Shown here in pieces: positions 24,821-36,838 of a stretch of DNA of 64,000 bases; positions within the stretch are counted from its first letter, which is position 1, and the number at the start of each line of letters is the position of its first letter. A program made the position numbers and the translations under genes. A model generated the notes under the pieces. The model was not told the DNA's origin. It was given only the letters and a program-made list of their open reading frames with translations, and made no database searches. Source of the DNA: Manis javanica (lineage: Eukaryota; Chordata; Mammalia; Pholidota; Manidae); NCBI RefSeq assembly GCF_040802235.1, contig NC_133161.1:44629001-44693000 (forward strand), given 5' to 3'.

Positions 24821-25127
24821 GCAAGAAAAAGGAGAGGGGAGGGGCAAAAGCAGAAGCAGAGGGACAGACCAAGAAGGGAAGACGAGACAGACAGACAGGC
24901 AGAGGAGGAGAGACAGAGAGGATGAAGGAAAGGATAAAAGGGAAGTAGGACTGGCTAAAAGCAGAAGTGAATGAGTGATTCCAGGTGAAGACAGCAGTGA
25001 CTGACACACGGAGGAAGCGAAGAGGGTGGAGAGATGAAGTGGAAAGAGAGGAGACCTGACCCACAGGCAAGAAGCAGGAAGAAAAAGACAGATGAGGAGA
25101 GGGTAAGAGGAGGGAGAGACAGAAAGA
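24821..25127 (+). repeat. Purine-rich (GA) tract upstream of AQP1
   Basis: About 300 bases in which G and A dominate on the plus strand ('ggagaggggaggggcaaaag', 'gacgagacagacagacaggc', 'gggtaagaggagggagagac'). It begins about 0.8 kb upstream of the AQP1 TATA box. It is a decayed GA-type simple repeat with no coding signal. Confidence 0.8.
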
Positions 25128-28100
25128 GCCCCCAGCAGCGGGAGGGGAAGCACCTCAAGATCCTCCCGTGCCCTGTGCATCCCCAAGTGAGACCCAGAGG
25201 CAGCCAGTGAGCTGTTCAAAAAGCTGGAGTCAGTCCAGAAGGCCACAAGGGCACCCCAGGCCAGTCTGCCAGCCTGAGGCATTTAGTGGAATGGAATGAG
25301 CAGACAGACAGCACCCTGGTCAGGCCCTCTCGGGCCTTCTCCCTCCTCCTGCTACCCCACCACAGTCCCACACAGGAGTGTTGACTTCTCCCATTTTACA
25401 GGTGGGAAACTGAGGCCCAGTGAAGGGCAGGCCTTCTCTGAGTCCTGCATGTTCCAGGGACAGGGTGGGGAGCAGCATGCAGGCCTTGTATGTCCTGTCC
25501 AGGGGCCATCTGCTGAAGATGACACCAGCCCCTACTGGCTACAGCAACGAACCGCCCAGGGATCAGCCCAGTGTTTGCTGGGAGCAGGAGGCCCGCTGGC
25601 GGTGGGGCTGAGGGTGCAGCTGTGTCCACCACAGTGTACCTAAGTGCCTATGAGTACAGAGTGGGCAAGAGGCAGGGAGTCAGCAGGGTGGCCAGCGGGC
25701 CCTGCCTGCTCGGAGAGCCCGGGCTGCTGGAGGTCATCATTGTCTTTAACCATCCAGGAGAGGGAGCTGGCCCCACTGCGCCACTTTCTGAAACCTCCAC
25801 ATCCTCTCCTCTGGGCAGCCCTGACTCAGTTCTCCATGCCCCAGGAGGCTCCATGCCCCAGTGGCCTGGTGGCAATGCCCCATGGTGAGGGGTTCTCTGG
25901 TCAGTTCCAGGGCCCCAAACAAAGCTCCCTCCAGATGGCTGGGATTCCCTCACATGGAGGCTTCAGAGGCTGGCCCTGCTCCCCCCTTGACCAGGCTCTG
26001 AGGGCAGCCTGGGGGGCACCTCAAAGCAGGGTTTTCTGGAGCAGGACCATTTCCCTTCAGGCCACAGGCTCCATGTCCACTGTGGGAAAAACATGTCATC
26101 CTCTTCATCCCCCTGGGCTTCCTGGCTCCAACAGGGCCCACACCTGTTCCTGCCCTCTGCTGGGTGCAAGCACGAGTTCTGATGCTGACAGACACTGGGA
26201 CGCCACTAGGAAGGCTTGAGGAAGGCTGAGGGGGAGACAGGCAGCAGGCCACAAGAGCCATTGGACTCAGGCTGGTGTGGGACGCAGGACCACAGAGACA
26301 GGAAAGGGAGCCTGCATGTCCTCAGTTTCCGTGACAGTGTCCACACACCAGGTCAGGATCCATGCAGCTGAGGACACCTCACGTACTACTACGCATGAGA
26401 ACAAGAGTCACCTGGGATGTACTAACTTATCCAAACAATATTCACTTACACGTGTCACGTGCCAAACACTGTGGGCACTGGGGAGATAGCTACCAAGCAG
26501 ACAGCCCAGCTCCTTGCGCCCCTGCAGTCTGCTGGCCAGCGCCTGAGCCTGCAGGCTGTGTGGGCGCTCTGCAGGATGGGCCATGGGATTATAGAGGGCA
26601 CCTGTGTGTGCATGTGTACTTGCCAGAGGCCCATGCCCTTCTGGAGCAAGGCAGGAGATGGGGGACCCACAGCCACAGCATAGGAAAGCACTTTTGCTCA
26701 GGCAAATTAGGCATTCGCCCATTTCACAATAATACGAGGGTCCTTAGGGCAAACCCCCACCACCTGCTGCACCTCCTGCCCCCTACCCCCAAGTCAGCTT
26801 GGCCTCACTGCCTTAAATGCCGCCATTATAGCTCCATCCCTTTGTGAGACACCAGGAGGCGCCATCAGAATGCCAGCCTCTCCAGAGTAATGCAAGCTTG
26901 TGCACCTGTCATTTCCCAAAATGCAAAGGGGCCTCTGCAGCCATGATCTGACCATTCCAATGTGGAAGGGGAAAGGTCAGTCGCTGAAGCCTCAGACCCA
27001 GAAAGGCCCAAACCCCTCCACCTCCTTCTCCCTGGTCTGCCACAAATCTGGGCTAATCAGGGAAAGAAGGAAGAAAACAGCCTCTGGTTGAAGGCCCATC
27101 TTCACCACAGCCCTGGGAGGTTCAGATGGTGGCTGGTTTGCCAAGAAACAGCAAAGCTGGGATTATAATTCAGGACCCCCTAATTCCCAGAGCCCCAGTC
27201 TGGTTCTCTGCATGCCTGTCAGGAAGCACCCCTGATGGACCTGGTTACCAGAGGGAAACTCCAGTTCTGCTGGCCCAGGACAAGGGCTGGGGGATCCAGG
27301 TGCCAGGATGGACAACGAGGGGTGGGAGTGAGAACATCTTCAGCTTCCCTGCATAATAGGGTGGGTGAGGAAGGAAGCAGCAGGCTAAGAAAGGGCACGC
27401 AGAGAAGCTGGGAAAGGCCAGAGCGCCCCCTACAGACCCACCAGCCCTGGGAGCTAGGGCTCTGAGGCAGAAGGCTGCCTTCACCCAGCTCCTCCTTCAG
27501 TGGGGGCCGGATTCTGCCGCCCCATGTCCCTCCCACAGGGAATAGCACAGGCTCCGTCTCCAGAGCCCACAGGCCTGAGCCAGGCTACTCGCGGGAGGAG
27601 GGGGGCTGTGGTCCTCCCAGCTCCTGAGCCCTGGGCAGGGCTTGGGGCACTCAGGCTAGGGCACACCATCTGGTCCTGCTGGGGCAACGGTCTCCTCAAG
27701 TGCTTTTCCAGATGTGCCTTATTCCTGACGTGCCCAGGGAGACATGCCTTCCAGTCAATGCTGGCTGTTCCCAGTACAATCTGGGCTCCATCCCCACTGG
27801 CATCCAGTGTAGAATCTCAGGCTTTGTCCAGGAGTGGGTGCACAGAGCCTCAGATGTTGGCTAAGGATCTGGACCTCACGCTATGTTAGGAGAAGACACC
27901 CACAGGTGTGGCCAAGACCGTCCCTTCCTTAGCTAGAGGCTTCTGTGGAGCATACGGCAGAGGGGCTGAGGGGACTGGACCGTCCCTTCTGGGCAGGGCA
28001 AGGATTTCCCACCCACAGGTCAGGTTGCAGGAAATAATGATTTCATTCCCTCCAGGAGGTCTACCAGGACCTGGAGTTTGAAGTGGGAAGGGACTCAGCA

Positions 28101-29734
28101 GGCTGGCCATGACCATCCAGACACCATTAGCTCACCAACACCATGGGTGAATTTTCCAGAATGGCTCAGGCTTTCATGAATTGAGGCAGGGAGCAAGCAC
28201 TGAGGGAGGGTGGGAAGACAGAACAAAGTCCTGGAGAGAGGTGGTGAAAAATAAGAGAACACCCCTTCCCAGAGTCCCTCTGCCACCTCCCAGCTCTGCC
28301 CTTCAACAAGCACTCACTACCATCCCTCCCCTGATACCCTGATCTAGGACCTGCTGGTCCTGGCTCTTGGCTAGACAGACAGGGCCTGGCCCCTCTACTG
28401 CCCAGGAGGCAAGGGCCAGGGAGGCACAGGCCAAAGGGGGATTTGGCTCTACAGCCAAGTCATCCTTTCTGTGAGGCAGACAACCCCGCTGAGCCTGGGG
28501 CAGCAGCAGAGGGACCCAGGCCCAGAGTACAGGGACGAAAAAGGAGACAGAATGCCCCCCTATACTCCTCGGCCCAGTCCTCAAGGCTATCTACTGGTCA
28601 CCCTGCACAGAACTCACCACCCCCTTCCCCAACTCCAGACAAGCTCACTGACCCTGCATGAACACTCTCCCTCCTGCCAAGCACCCTCCAGCCTCCTGAC
28701 CCCCTCCCCCACAGCTGTACCCACAGTGGAGGCCAGGAACCCCAGCCTCCAGACCCAATTCTCACCCCTACCTGCACTGTCCCTTCATGGAACTGGGGGT
28801 GAGACTGGACCCAAGAGCAGGGCTTGGGTGGTCTCCTTCCCCATCCTCCATGCCCCAGCAGAGCTGGGGGTGTTCCAGAAAGCATCTGCTCTCTGACCAT
28901 CCAATTCTGCCCAAGAGATGAGATGGGGCATCCACCTCTCAAAGCACGTGAATTCCTCCCTGTCTGACAGATAACTCCCGGCCATTTAGGTGTCACATGA
29001 TCCCCCTTAAATCAAAACCGGATTTAGTGGGCCACCACTGATGCACCAGAGGCGGAACAATTTAGTAATTTTCTAAGCTACTTCTCTTACTCCCTCCACC
29101 CCTTTCCTGAGCAATATAGAGGCTTATTATGTGTGGTGGGGAGGGTGGGTAGCAGGGGGAACAATATCAAACTGGTTTCTATAAAGAGGGATTTTCTATT
29201 TTGATGTTTTTACCAACTCTGCAAAAATAGCTCCCACTGGATACCACAGTAGGAGAGCCAGAAACATGGCTAGGGCTGTAAGAGTTTGACACACTATGTC
29301 CAGAGATGTGAGCAGAGAATCAAGAGTAGGGCTGGGCTCCCAGGTGTGAATGAGGGCACTGAGAGGACACAGGACTGCCTCCAACCCACCCCCAACTCTG
29401 CCCTGCAGGCGAGGAGGCCCTGTTGGACCAGGAGGGCAGCACTGCTTCCAGAAAATGCTGGTGGTGGCATTTGTGCCAGGCTGCCAGCCACACCTTTGAG
29501 TTGGGGACAGTTGCACTGGGGGCTCTGCCTAGAGCTGACCTCTGCACTGGAAGGGAAATCATTACCGTGTATGTAAGTGGTTTGGGAGCATTTCCTCACC
29601 CTGGGTGACACATGGCACTTCCCCTCTGCCATGGTCCAGCTGCCACTGCAGTTGCTCAGGCCCCAACCCCATCTGCCCTGACCTAGGAAGATCTCCTATC
29701 TTTGCCTTGTCAGATTGACAAGATCTTATCAAGA

Positions 29735-29880
29735 TTGAATATGATGCCCTCATTTTGCACATGGAAAACTGAGGGTCAGAGAGGAGAGATGACATACCCA
29801 AGGTCCTTTGGTGGGTCTGGGTGGAATGAGGACTGGAGTCCAGGCGGCCTGTTTGCTGCCCAGGCCTAGTCGGCCAGCTA
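29735..29880 (-). repeat. MIR SINE fragment
   Basis: Antisense MIR on the plus strand: 'ccctcattttgcacatgga', 'aactgagggtcagagaggag' and 'gaatgaggactggagtccag'. Confidence 0.8.
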
Positions 29881-31075
29881 CACCTAGCCTCTTCCTCCTC
29901 CCTTCTCTGCTTGACAAGAGGCCACCTCCTCCTCAGATACCAGCAGGGACCCCTGCCCACCCTGACCAGGAACAAAAAGGCCCAGGCAGCAGAATGTGTC
30001 CAGGGGAAGCCTTCCTTCTACATGCCCAGCCCTCCAAAACCTGACACTCTCATGTCTCCCAGCAGAGCCTGAGCTGGTGTAGAGGCACTAGTAGTCCCTG
30101 AAGCATGGTTCTTCCCATCTGCTTACCTTTTGAGACTTCCCATGCTCCCCTGCCCTGTCCCAGCCCACCCTTCACCTTTGGCCAGTGTCTCCAGAGTGAA
30201 TGTCCAAGAGCTCACAGCAAGTCCTACAGGCCGGGCCTCTAGGTTCCCTCTCTCCCTGCTCCAGCCCCTCTCCTGGATGCCCCCATGCCATCTGGCCACC
30301 CGCCTCACTGCCCTGTTGTGGGTCCCACTGGCTCTGCCACTCTTCACCAAGTCTTCCCTGGTTCTGTCTCTTCCTAAGAACCACCATGGCTGCTGGACCA
30401 TGATCCATTGGCCCCTTGGTCCCATTACCCAGGCTATGTTGCCCTTGCCTCCTCTGGGTCCTGCTGCAGGGACAAGCTGGGTGTTTCACGAGGCCAAAGC
30501 CTTACTGGCTTCTTTGGCACTTCCAGTTAGCAAAGCCCAGCTGGGTTCCAGCAATGGGACAAGTGCCTACCTGGGTGCACCCTTGTGCTCCCTCCTAGGC
30601 TCTACAGTGGGACTGCTTAGATGGCCACAGGTACCAAAGCTTTAAGGAAATTCCTCTTTCACTGTGCTAGTGGCTAGTCTCACACCTCACCACCAGGATT
30701 AATATATTCATCTTTATAACTGCAGTCAAAAAATTTAGTTGTTATTATTTTTTATGGAGGAAGAAGGCCACCAAATAAGAGAGCCCAGGGCTCATGAAAG
30801 CCATAATGTTGCCCTGATCACTACTACAGTCACCGCTCTCACCATGGACAGATGGCAGTGCAAAGAGCAGGACTGGACATGGTCATGCTTCCAGCTGTGC
30901 TCAGACTGATCCCTCCAACAAGTTAACACATTTCTAGGCTGAGTTGTGTCCCAGCCCTCTCCTCCTTCATGATGAGTCCTCCATCCCTCTTGCTGCTCCT
31001 GCCAAGTCACCCACTATCAGGGTGCCACAAAATAGGCCTGGTTGTCCCTTCCTCCTCCCCTGACAGTGCAGGGGC

Positions 31076-31336
31076 CTGTATGCATGCATGTGCATGCATA
31101 CACATATACAGCATGTTCTTGTACATTCATGTACATGTGAGTGGGTGATACACATATCCACACATGCATATGCATGCAATGCACACACACTGGTGGCCTG
31201 CACAACACATTATTGCAAGCATATACATGTATACACACATGCAAACACATGGGCATGCCCAAACACATTCACACACAAGTACACACATCCTTATGACACA
31301 TGCATGCAAATACACAATGTAATGACACACATTGTG
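31076..31336. repeat. Alternating purine/pyrimidine TG/CA-rich tract
   Basis: About 260 bases of mixed TGCATG, CATATACA, CACACA and GTACATGT words ('tgcatgcatgtgcatgcata', 'cacatgcatatgcatgcaat', 'catatacatgtatacacaca'). It is an imperfect microsatellite; such alternation favours left-handed or cruciform DNA. Confidence 0.85.
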
Positions 31337-34139
31337 GCCACGAACCCTTGACCCTCCTAAACCCTCTGCCATGTATACTGTGGCCTCTGCTGCCTGTGTC
31401 CTGAGCCCCAGGGCCTCTGCATAGTCTCTCTTGTGCCTCTGTGTGCTCACAGCTGTTTCCACCTATGCAGCCAGGGGCCTTTCTCCGTTCAAATCCTTAT
31501 CATGGAGCTGAATTTAAATGGTGGAGGGGAGGGGCTATGGGCAAGAGGAATGCAGCAGTGGGCAGTTCTGTAAGTGAATGGCTTCACGGTCCGTCTCTTG
31601 GAAATACTCTGTTTCCCTGTGTGTCCTAGTCCGTCTTCATCTCCAGATAGGACCCCTACCCTGATGGGAACAGAGACTGAGTCTAAGCCAGCTCTCTGCT
31701 CATGGCCTGGTGAGCAGGTTTCATGTTCAAGGCATCTCAGGGAAGTTTTCAAAAGTGAACTGAACCAGCCATTGACCAGCCCACCAGCCAGCACCAGGAG
31801 GGGTACGCCTGGCCCCAGGGAGCAAGGATGGGCAGGGCCACATCTGGGACCACCTTCCTTCACTCTTTGGCTTTCTAGGATGCCGTGATGCTGTGGGCTA
31901 GGGCTGGTGGGGGTCAATCTGGGATAGTTGGAGGAAAGGTAGGCAGGATCTGCCCTTGTCCCAATCTGCTAGAGACCTCTCCCTCTGTGGTCTAGTCTGG
32001 GGATTCTATTCATGTGAAGCCAACATTCCTGGAGCCCACAGGGCCAGCAAGATCATCTCGCACAGGCATATCACTGTCTTGCCTAATGAGAAAATGATGA
32101 AATGGCCCCCTGCCCCCAGCACCAGCAGCCTCACCCCAATACACACACCTCCTGCTTTGTGCTATTGTTCTACAGGCATGCCCACTCGTCAACTCATAGG
32201 GCCCTTGTGCCACCCCCTCCAGGACTCTCCTGTTACCAAGGTAAAGCCGCCTCTGAACTCCCAGGGTATGAGACCATTAGAACAGGAGGGCCTTCAGGTG
32301 ATTAATACCCTACTGTATAAGGTAAACTGAGGCCACAGGCTAAAGTGGCTTCCTCAGTGCCATACACTTGAACCAGTCCCAACCTAGCCCCTTCCTCCAC
32401 CAGCAGAGCAGCAGCCATTAGGGCACACAGCAGATCAGGAAGGACTTGCTGCATGGGAAGGCAGGCCTCTCTGCCCTAACCCACTTCATCCCTGCACACC
32501 CCTCTCTGGGTCAACTTCCGGGGCACTTTGAAGAGCCAGGGCTTAAGGGTTTGGGGCTGCAGTGACTGGAACTCAGGATGCCCAGGTCTCCTCATATTGA
32601 TTCTGTCTCTGCCAAGGCCGGGCCCAGGCCTGAAAGAGAATGTATATAGTGTTGGCAGCAGCCTAGGGGCAGGTGTGAGGCCTTACCCAAGCTTTCTATG
32701 TACGAGAGCCAGAAGCCCTAAAAGTGGTCATATATATGGACAGCAAGGAAAAAGAGACCTGCCAGGCCTGGACGAGCTGCCTGCCTACATCCCTGCTCAC
32801 TCTACCCACCCAGCTTAGATAACACAGTGCCCAGTGCCCAACTTAGGCTAGTGCCAAGGTCCATGCCCCTAAGAGACAATCCTTCCACCACTGACTGGCT
32901 CAGACACTAGCTGGCTCAAGCCCCCAACAGAAGGAAAGCTGGAGCTCCGATGCTCCACCATGCAGCCCTGGGCATCCAGGGCCCAGGCCTCAAGCCTCAG
33001 GAAGGGGAGAAATAGATCTGTGGGTAGTCGAAGAGCCCCACCTCTTCCTGGTAACCAGGAAAGGCTTCCTAGAGGAGGGGACATGGCAGACAGACTTGTT
33101 TATGTGAAGGAAGGGAGGTGGTTTGGGGAGAGGGAAGTCCAAGCTGAAGGGGGTGGGCTTCCAGCCATGGCAGGGGTGGGGATGCTCCCTCTCTGGCCTC
33201 TCTCCATGGCAGCTCGGACCCTCAGGGCGGGCCCGGGGGAGGTGGATGGGCACTGTGTGAGTCTGTCTTCTCTTCCCAGCCGGAATCTCTGCTTTCCCTC
33301 TTGACCAGTGCAGGGGAGAGGCCTGGGCCCTGCCCTCAGGGAGTTCCACACCCAGACCAGAGCAGGCAGGAACTGGAGCCAAAAGGAGCTGGGACAAACA
33401 GGCCTCTGAACGCGACTGTGCACACAGCCACAGACAGGACCAGGAGAGGAGACTGGTTAGCAGCGCCCCGCACGGCCTTGTGCAGTCACTGCTCCAGCCC
33501 GAGGCTCCTCACACACAAACAGGCACGTTCCTACAAAAGGCCAACCCCAGGGGTCACCTTGGCCTGAATCAGGGGTCAGAGAGAGCAGAGCCTTCCTCAC
33601 TCACTCCTTGCTGGGGTACCCAAGACGTACCCCTCTCTTCCTAGTCTCTTTTGTGATGAAAGGGACATGTAGAACCCTGATGACTTTCCAGAAAAGGAAA
33701 TGGAAAATCGTTAGACAAATAAACCCAAGGTGTGTCTGTATTAGCAGGGGAAGAAGGAAAAAGTGCTTGGCATTTTCGGTGATTGCCAAAGCCCTCGGGG
33801 GCTGGGGGCGATAAGAACTGGGGTTTGCAGGAGGTGATGGGGCAGCATGGCTCCTCCCGCCTTGGCTGGCCAGGCACCCCCTCGGCAGGGCCACACAGGG
33901 GCTTGGATTCATCCTTCTCTCTGGGCTGCTCACAGGGAGAAGTCTAACTGAAACAAAGACTGGCTCCCGCATAACAGCCTGGAGGTGTGGTAATGAGGGC
34001 ACTCTCAGACATCTCCAGAGCCTCTGAAGTCTCTGGTCTAGGCCGGTGACTGGGGAGGAAATCAGGGAAGAAGGGAGAAGGGGGGTTTTAGAAAGCCCCT
34101 CACTCTCCTCTGCCCTGCTTGGGGGCCTTCCAGAGGTCA

Positions 34140-34330
34140 GGGGAGCAAGCAGGAAGAACTTGGCATCTGCCATCTCCTAGCTTGAGGCCCTGGGCAAGTG
34201 CCTTGGCGCTCTGAGACTCAATTTCCCCATGTGTAAATGGGAGATCAGAGTGAGAGGCTGTCAGGGGTTGCACACAATGCCTGCTGCTGGTGCTGTGTCT
34301 GTTTTGGGAGTGGTCAATGCTGAGAATGTG
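34140..34330 (+). repeat. MIR SINE fragment
   Basis: Sense MIR: 'cttgaggccctgggcaagtg', 'ctgagactcaatttccccat' and 'gtgtaaatgggagatcagag'. Confidence 0.7.
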
Positions 34331-34699
34331 GCAGCACAGGGCCACCTCATCCAATCACCCCATTTACAAACAAGGGACCAAGGCCCAGAGTGGAAAGAGA
34401 GACCTTCCATGGGCAGTCAGAGAGGAAAGCACTTATCCAGCTAGGCCAGAGCAGCCAGGGTAACAGTGGAAGCTGGGCAAAGGAAAGGAGGGATGCCAGA
34501 GAGGGTGGGTTTGGAAATAATAGGGGTGGGGATCTCACTTTCAGGGGTCAGTGGACACAGCTAAGATCCTATTGGTCTCACTGCATCAGGGCATTTCACC
34601 ATGTCACATTTCTTGACCCTGAGTTAAACCTGCCCCAATTCCTATACCCTCTCATCCAGCTCCCAGTAAGAGTCAACATCAGCTGGGAGTAGACTGGGG

Positions 34700-34960
34700 G
34701 CCAGGCCCTGTTCCAAGCACTATATACTTTATTCTTGCACCAATCTTAAGAAGTAGGGAATATGATTACTCCTATTTCACAGGTAGGGAAACTGAGGCTC
34801 AGAGAGGTTTTTGTTGTTTTTGTTTTTAATTTTGTTTTTCTGGTAACAGCTAAGGTGGCACAACTGAGAAGTGAGCTGGAATCTAATCTCAGAGAGCCGA
34901 ACTCGAGGCATGAGCTCATGACCACTCTGCCAAGTCCCCTTTCTCACAGTGTGCCCTGTG
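34700..34960 (-). repeat. MIR SINE interrupted by a T-rich insertion
   Basis: Antisense MIR on the plus strand ('ccctgttccaagcactatat', 'cctatttcacaggtaggga', 'aactgaggctcagagaggtt') continues after a T-rich block (about 34,808-34,846) with 'gtaacagctaaggtggcac' and 'ggaatctaatctcagagagc'. Confidence 0.85.
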
Positions 34961-36241
34961 GCAGGTACAGCAAGGACCCCAAAACCCAGACAGAGCACAG
35001 CAGACAGCCAGCTGTGGGCCTTCTGACTGAGAGGCCAACAATAACAGAGGTAGAGGAAGAGTGAGCCTCAGTCAAGGGACGGGGAGCCTTTGTTTGCTCT
35101 CCTGCCCGAGAATTTCTGGTCCTCGTGAAATGAGCAATTTCCATCATTTGCACTGACACCTCATAGCAGACCCAGACTCTGAGAACACAGATGTGACAGC
35201 GAGACCTGTCACGGGCAGGCCTCCCCAAGGCCACTAAGGGACTGAGAACCATTCTGCCAGCCTGGCTGTCTCCCAGGAGCACTTAGAGGTGGCCAGGCCC
35301 AGGGGGGCCAGCCGGTCCCATCCAGCTGGCCCAAGGTCACCAACAGCTTTGAAAACAATGGGCTATGGGTCTAGCAGTGGCTGGGGCCAGAAAAAAGGCC
35401 TAGGCACTTCCTCACATTGAGGCCCCCTCCTTCATGGTTTGCCAAGGCAGGGGACGGAAGAAGCCTTCAGCAGGAGGCAGGGATGTTTCACACAGTGTTC
35501 TCGGGAGAGCAGCAACCACCAGCACTGATGGGGGCAGAGGGAGTGGCTGCTCAAAGCCAAAATCTGTCTTTCAGGAAGCAGGGCCGAGAGGGGCCTTGAC
35601 TCCAGGCCCATGAGTCCCCCACTTTGCTGCCAAGGCTGAATCACTAAAATGCAGGGTATTTCCTACCTGCTCCTCCTCTCTGTGGACCTAGCTCAGAAGT
35701 TGGCACCTCCCCCCTGACCCGACCCCCAACTGCTGCAGTTTCAGCCTTCTAAAGCACTGTGGGCCCACCACTGCCCTGCTCTGAAACCCCTTATAGCTTC
35801 CTGGTGCTCAGAGCTCCTTTGCCTGAGATGCAGAGATCTTCAGGAACCACCTCTAATATCTTTGAACTTCCTGCGGTCTAGACTCCCCAGGCCCCTTCCC
35901 CTGGCAGCTCTGCCCCTGCCCATTCCACCTGGGGTGCCTCTGTCTCTCCTCCCCACCTCTCCTCCTTCAGGGTCCAGTGTCAATTCTCCCCCTCCAAGAA
36001 GACTCCCTGATTGCTCCAACCCATACAAGTTCCTCTGAGCCCTATGCCCCCAATAAAATCCAAGAAGGACCTGAGCCCAGGAGTTAGGAGAACAGGGTAT
36101 CAGGGGATAAACTGATAATAGAACAATCCTTTCTCAGACTGAGTTTCCCATACACGGCAGAGTGTGTTTACACAACTGTCCTGACCTTATTAGTAGTACC
36201 ACCCCCTAAGGTTCAGTGCTGTGTTGGGAGGGGAGGAATAA

Positions 36242-36260
36242 GGTGGTGGTGGTGGTGGGG
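36242..36260 (+). repeat. (GGT)n microsatellite
   Basis: Five GGT units followed by a run of G. Confidence 0.85.
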
Positions 36261-36428
36261 AGCAGGGCCCAGAGAAGGTGCTGACAACCAGTGTCCCAAG
36301 TGCCCTGAGCGTGCCTACACTGGGCTCCCCCACAGGGCACCAGGAGGCAGGTGCTTATGACCCAGGGTTCCACTCCATAGGGAGGGGCAACTTTGCTCAA
36401 CCTTAGGGATGTCATGGGGCCTTAAAAC

Positions 36429-36466
36429 AGATAACGCCAGATAAGCACCCAGGACTGCCCTTATCA
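36429..36466. promoter_or_regulatory. Cluster of three GATA-factor motifs
   Basis: AGATAA at 36,429-36,434, AGATAA at 36,439-36,444 and TTATCA (TGATAA on the minus strand) at 36,461-36,466 all fit WGATAR within 38 bases. The cluster is about 12.4 kb upstream of the AQP1 TATA box. AQP1 is expressed in red cells, so a GATA-bound enhancer is plausible; occupancy is inference. Confidence 0.4.
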
Positions 36467-36820
36467 GGGACCATGGGAAAGTTGCCAGATTTAATCTCAA
36501 AACCACACCTAGAATCAACCATCTAGAGACCTCAGGCTGCACTTCCCTACCCAACACCCAGGGACTAGAGCTCCCATGGGGAGGTAGGGGTGGAGGGCAG
36601 GGGGGTGGCACGGGTGTGGGCAGAAAAGGGCTTCTTCAAAGAGGGGGAGTGAATCTTGGGCTTTATCCCCCAGGATGGGATAGGTACATTGGGCAGGGTG
36701 GGTGGTGGGTATGGGAGGGAAGACTGGGAGATAAGAGCCCCAGGCCCAGCCTAGGGATATAAAAAAGCACTGCCAGGGTAGAGCATGCACCCGCACGCAT
36801 GTGTGTGGATGTGCACGCCT

Positions 36821-36838
36821 GTGTGTGTGTGTGTGTGT
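36821..36838 (+). repeat. (GT)n microsatellite
   Basis: Nine uninterrupted GT units, preceded by a GTGTGTGGATGTGCACGC stretch. Confidence 0.85.

Noticed and set aside
24731-25282. 183-residue Leu/Ser/Pro-rich minus-strand open frame
   Set aside because: It is the translation of the purine-rich simple tract; low-complexity composition explains it.
25644-26219. 191-residue plus-strand open frame upstream of AQP1
   Set aside because: No family resemblance, and several alternative frames are open in the same stretch.
31017-31351. Cys/His/Met-rich open frames on both strands
   Set aside because: They are translations of the TG/CA repeat and could be mistaken for metal-binding proteins.
33601-34173. 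190-residue minus-strand open frame
   Set aside because: No recognisable homology or conserved pattern, and competing frames overlap it.
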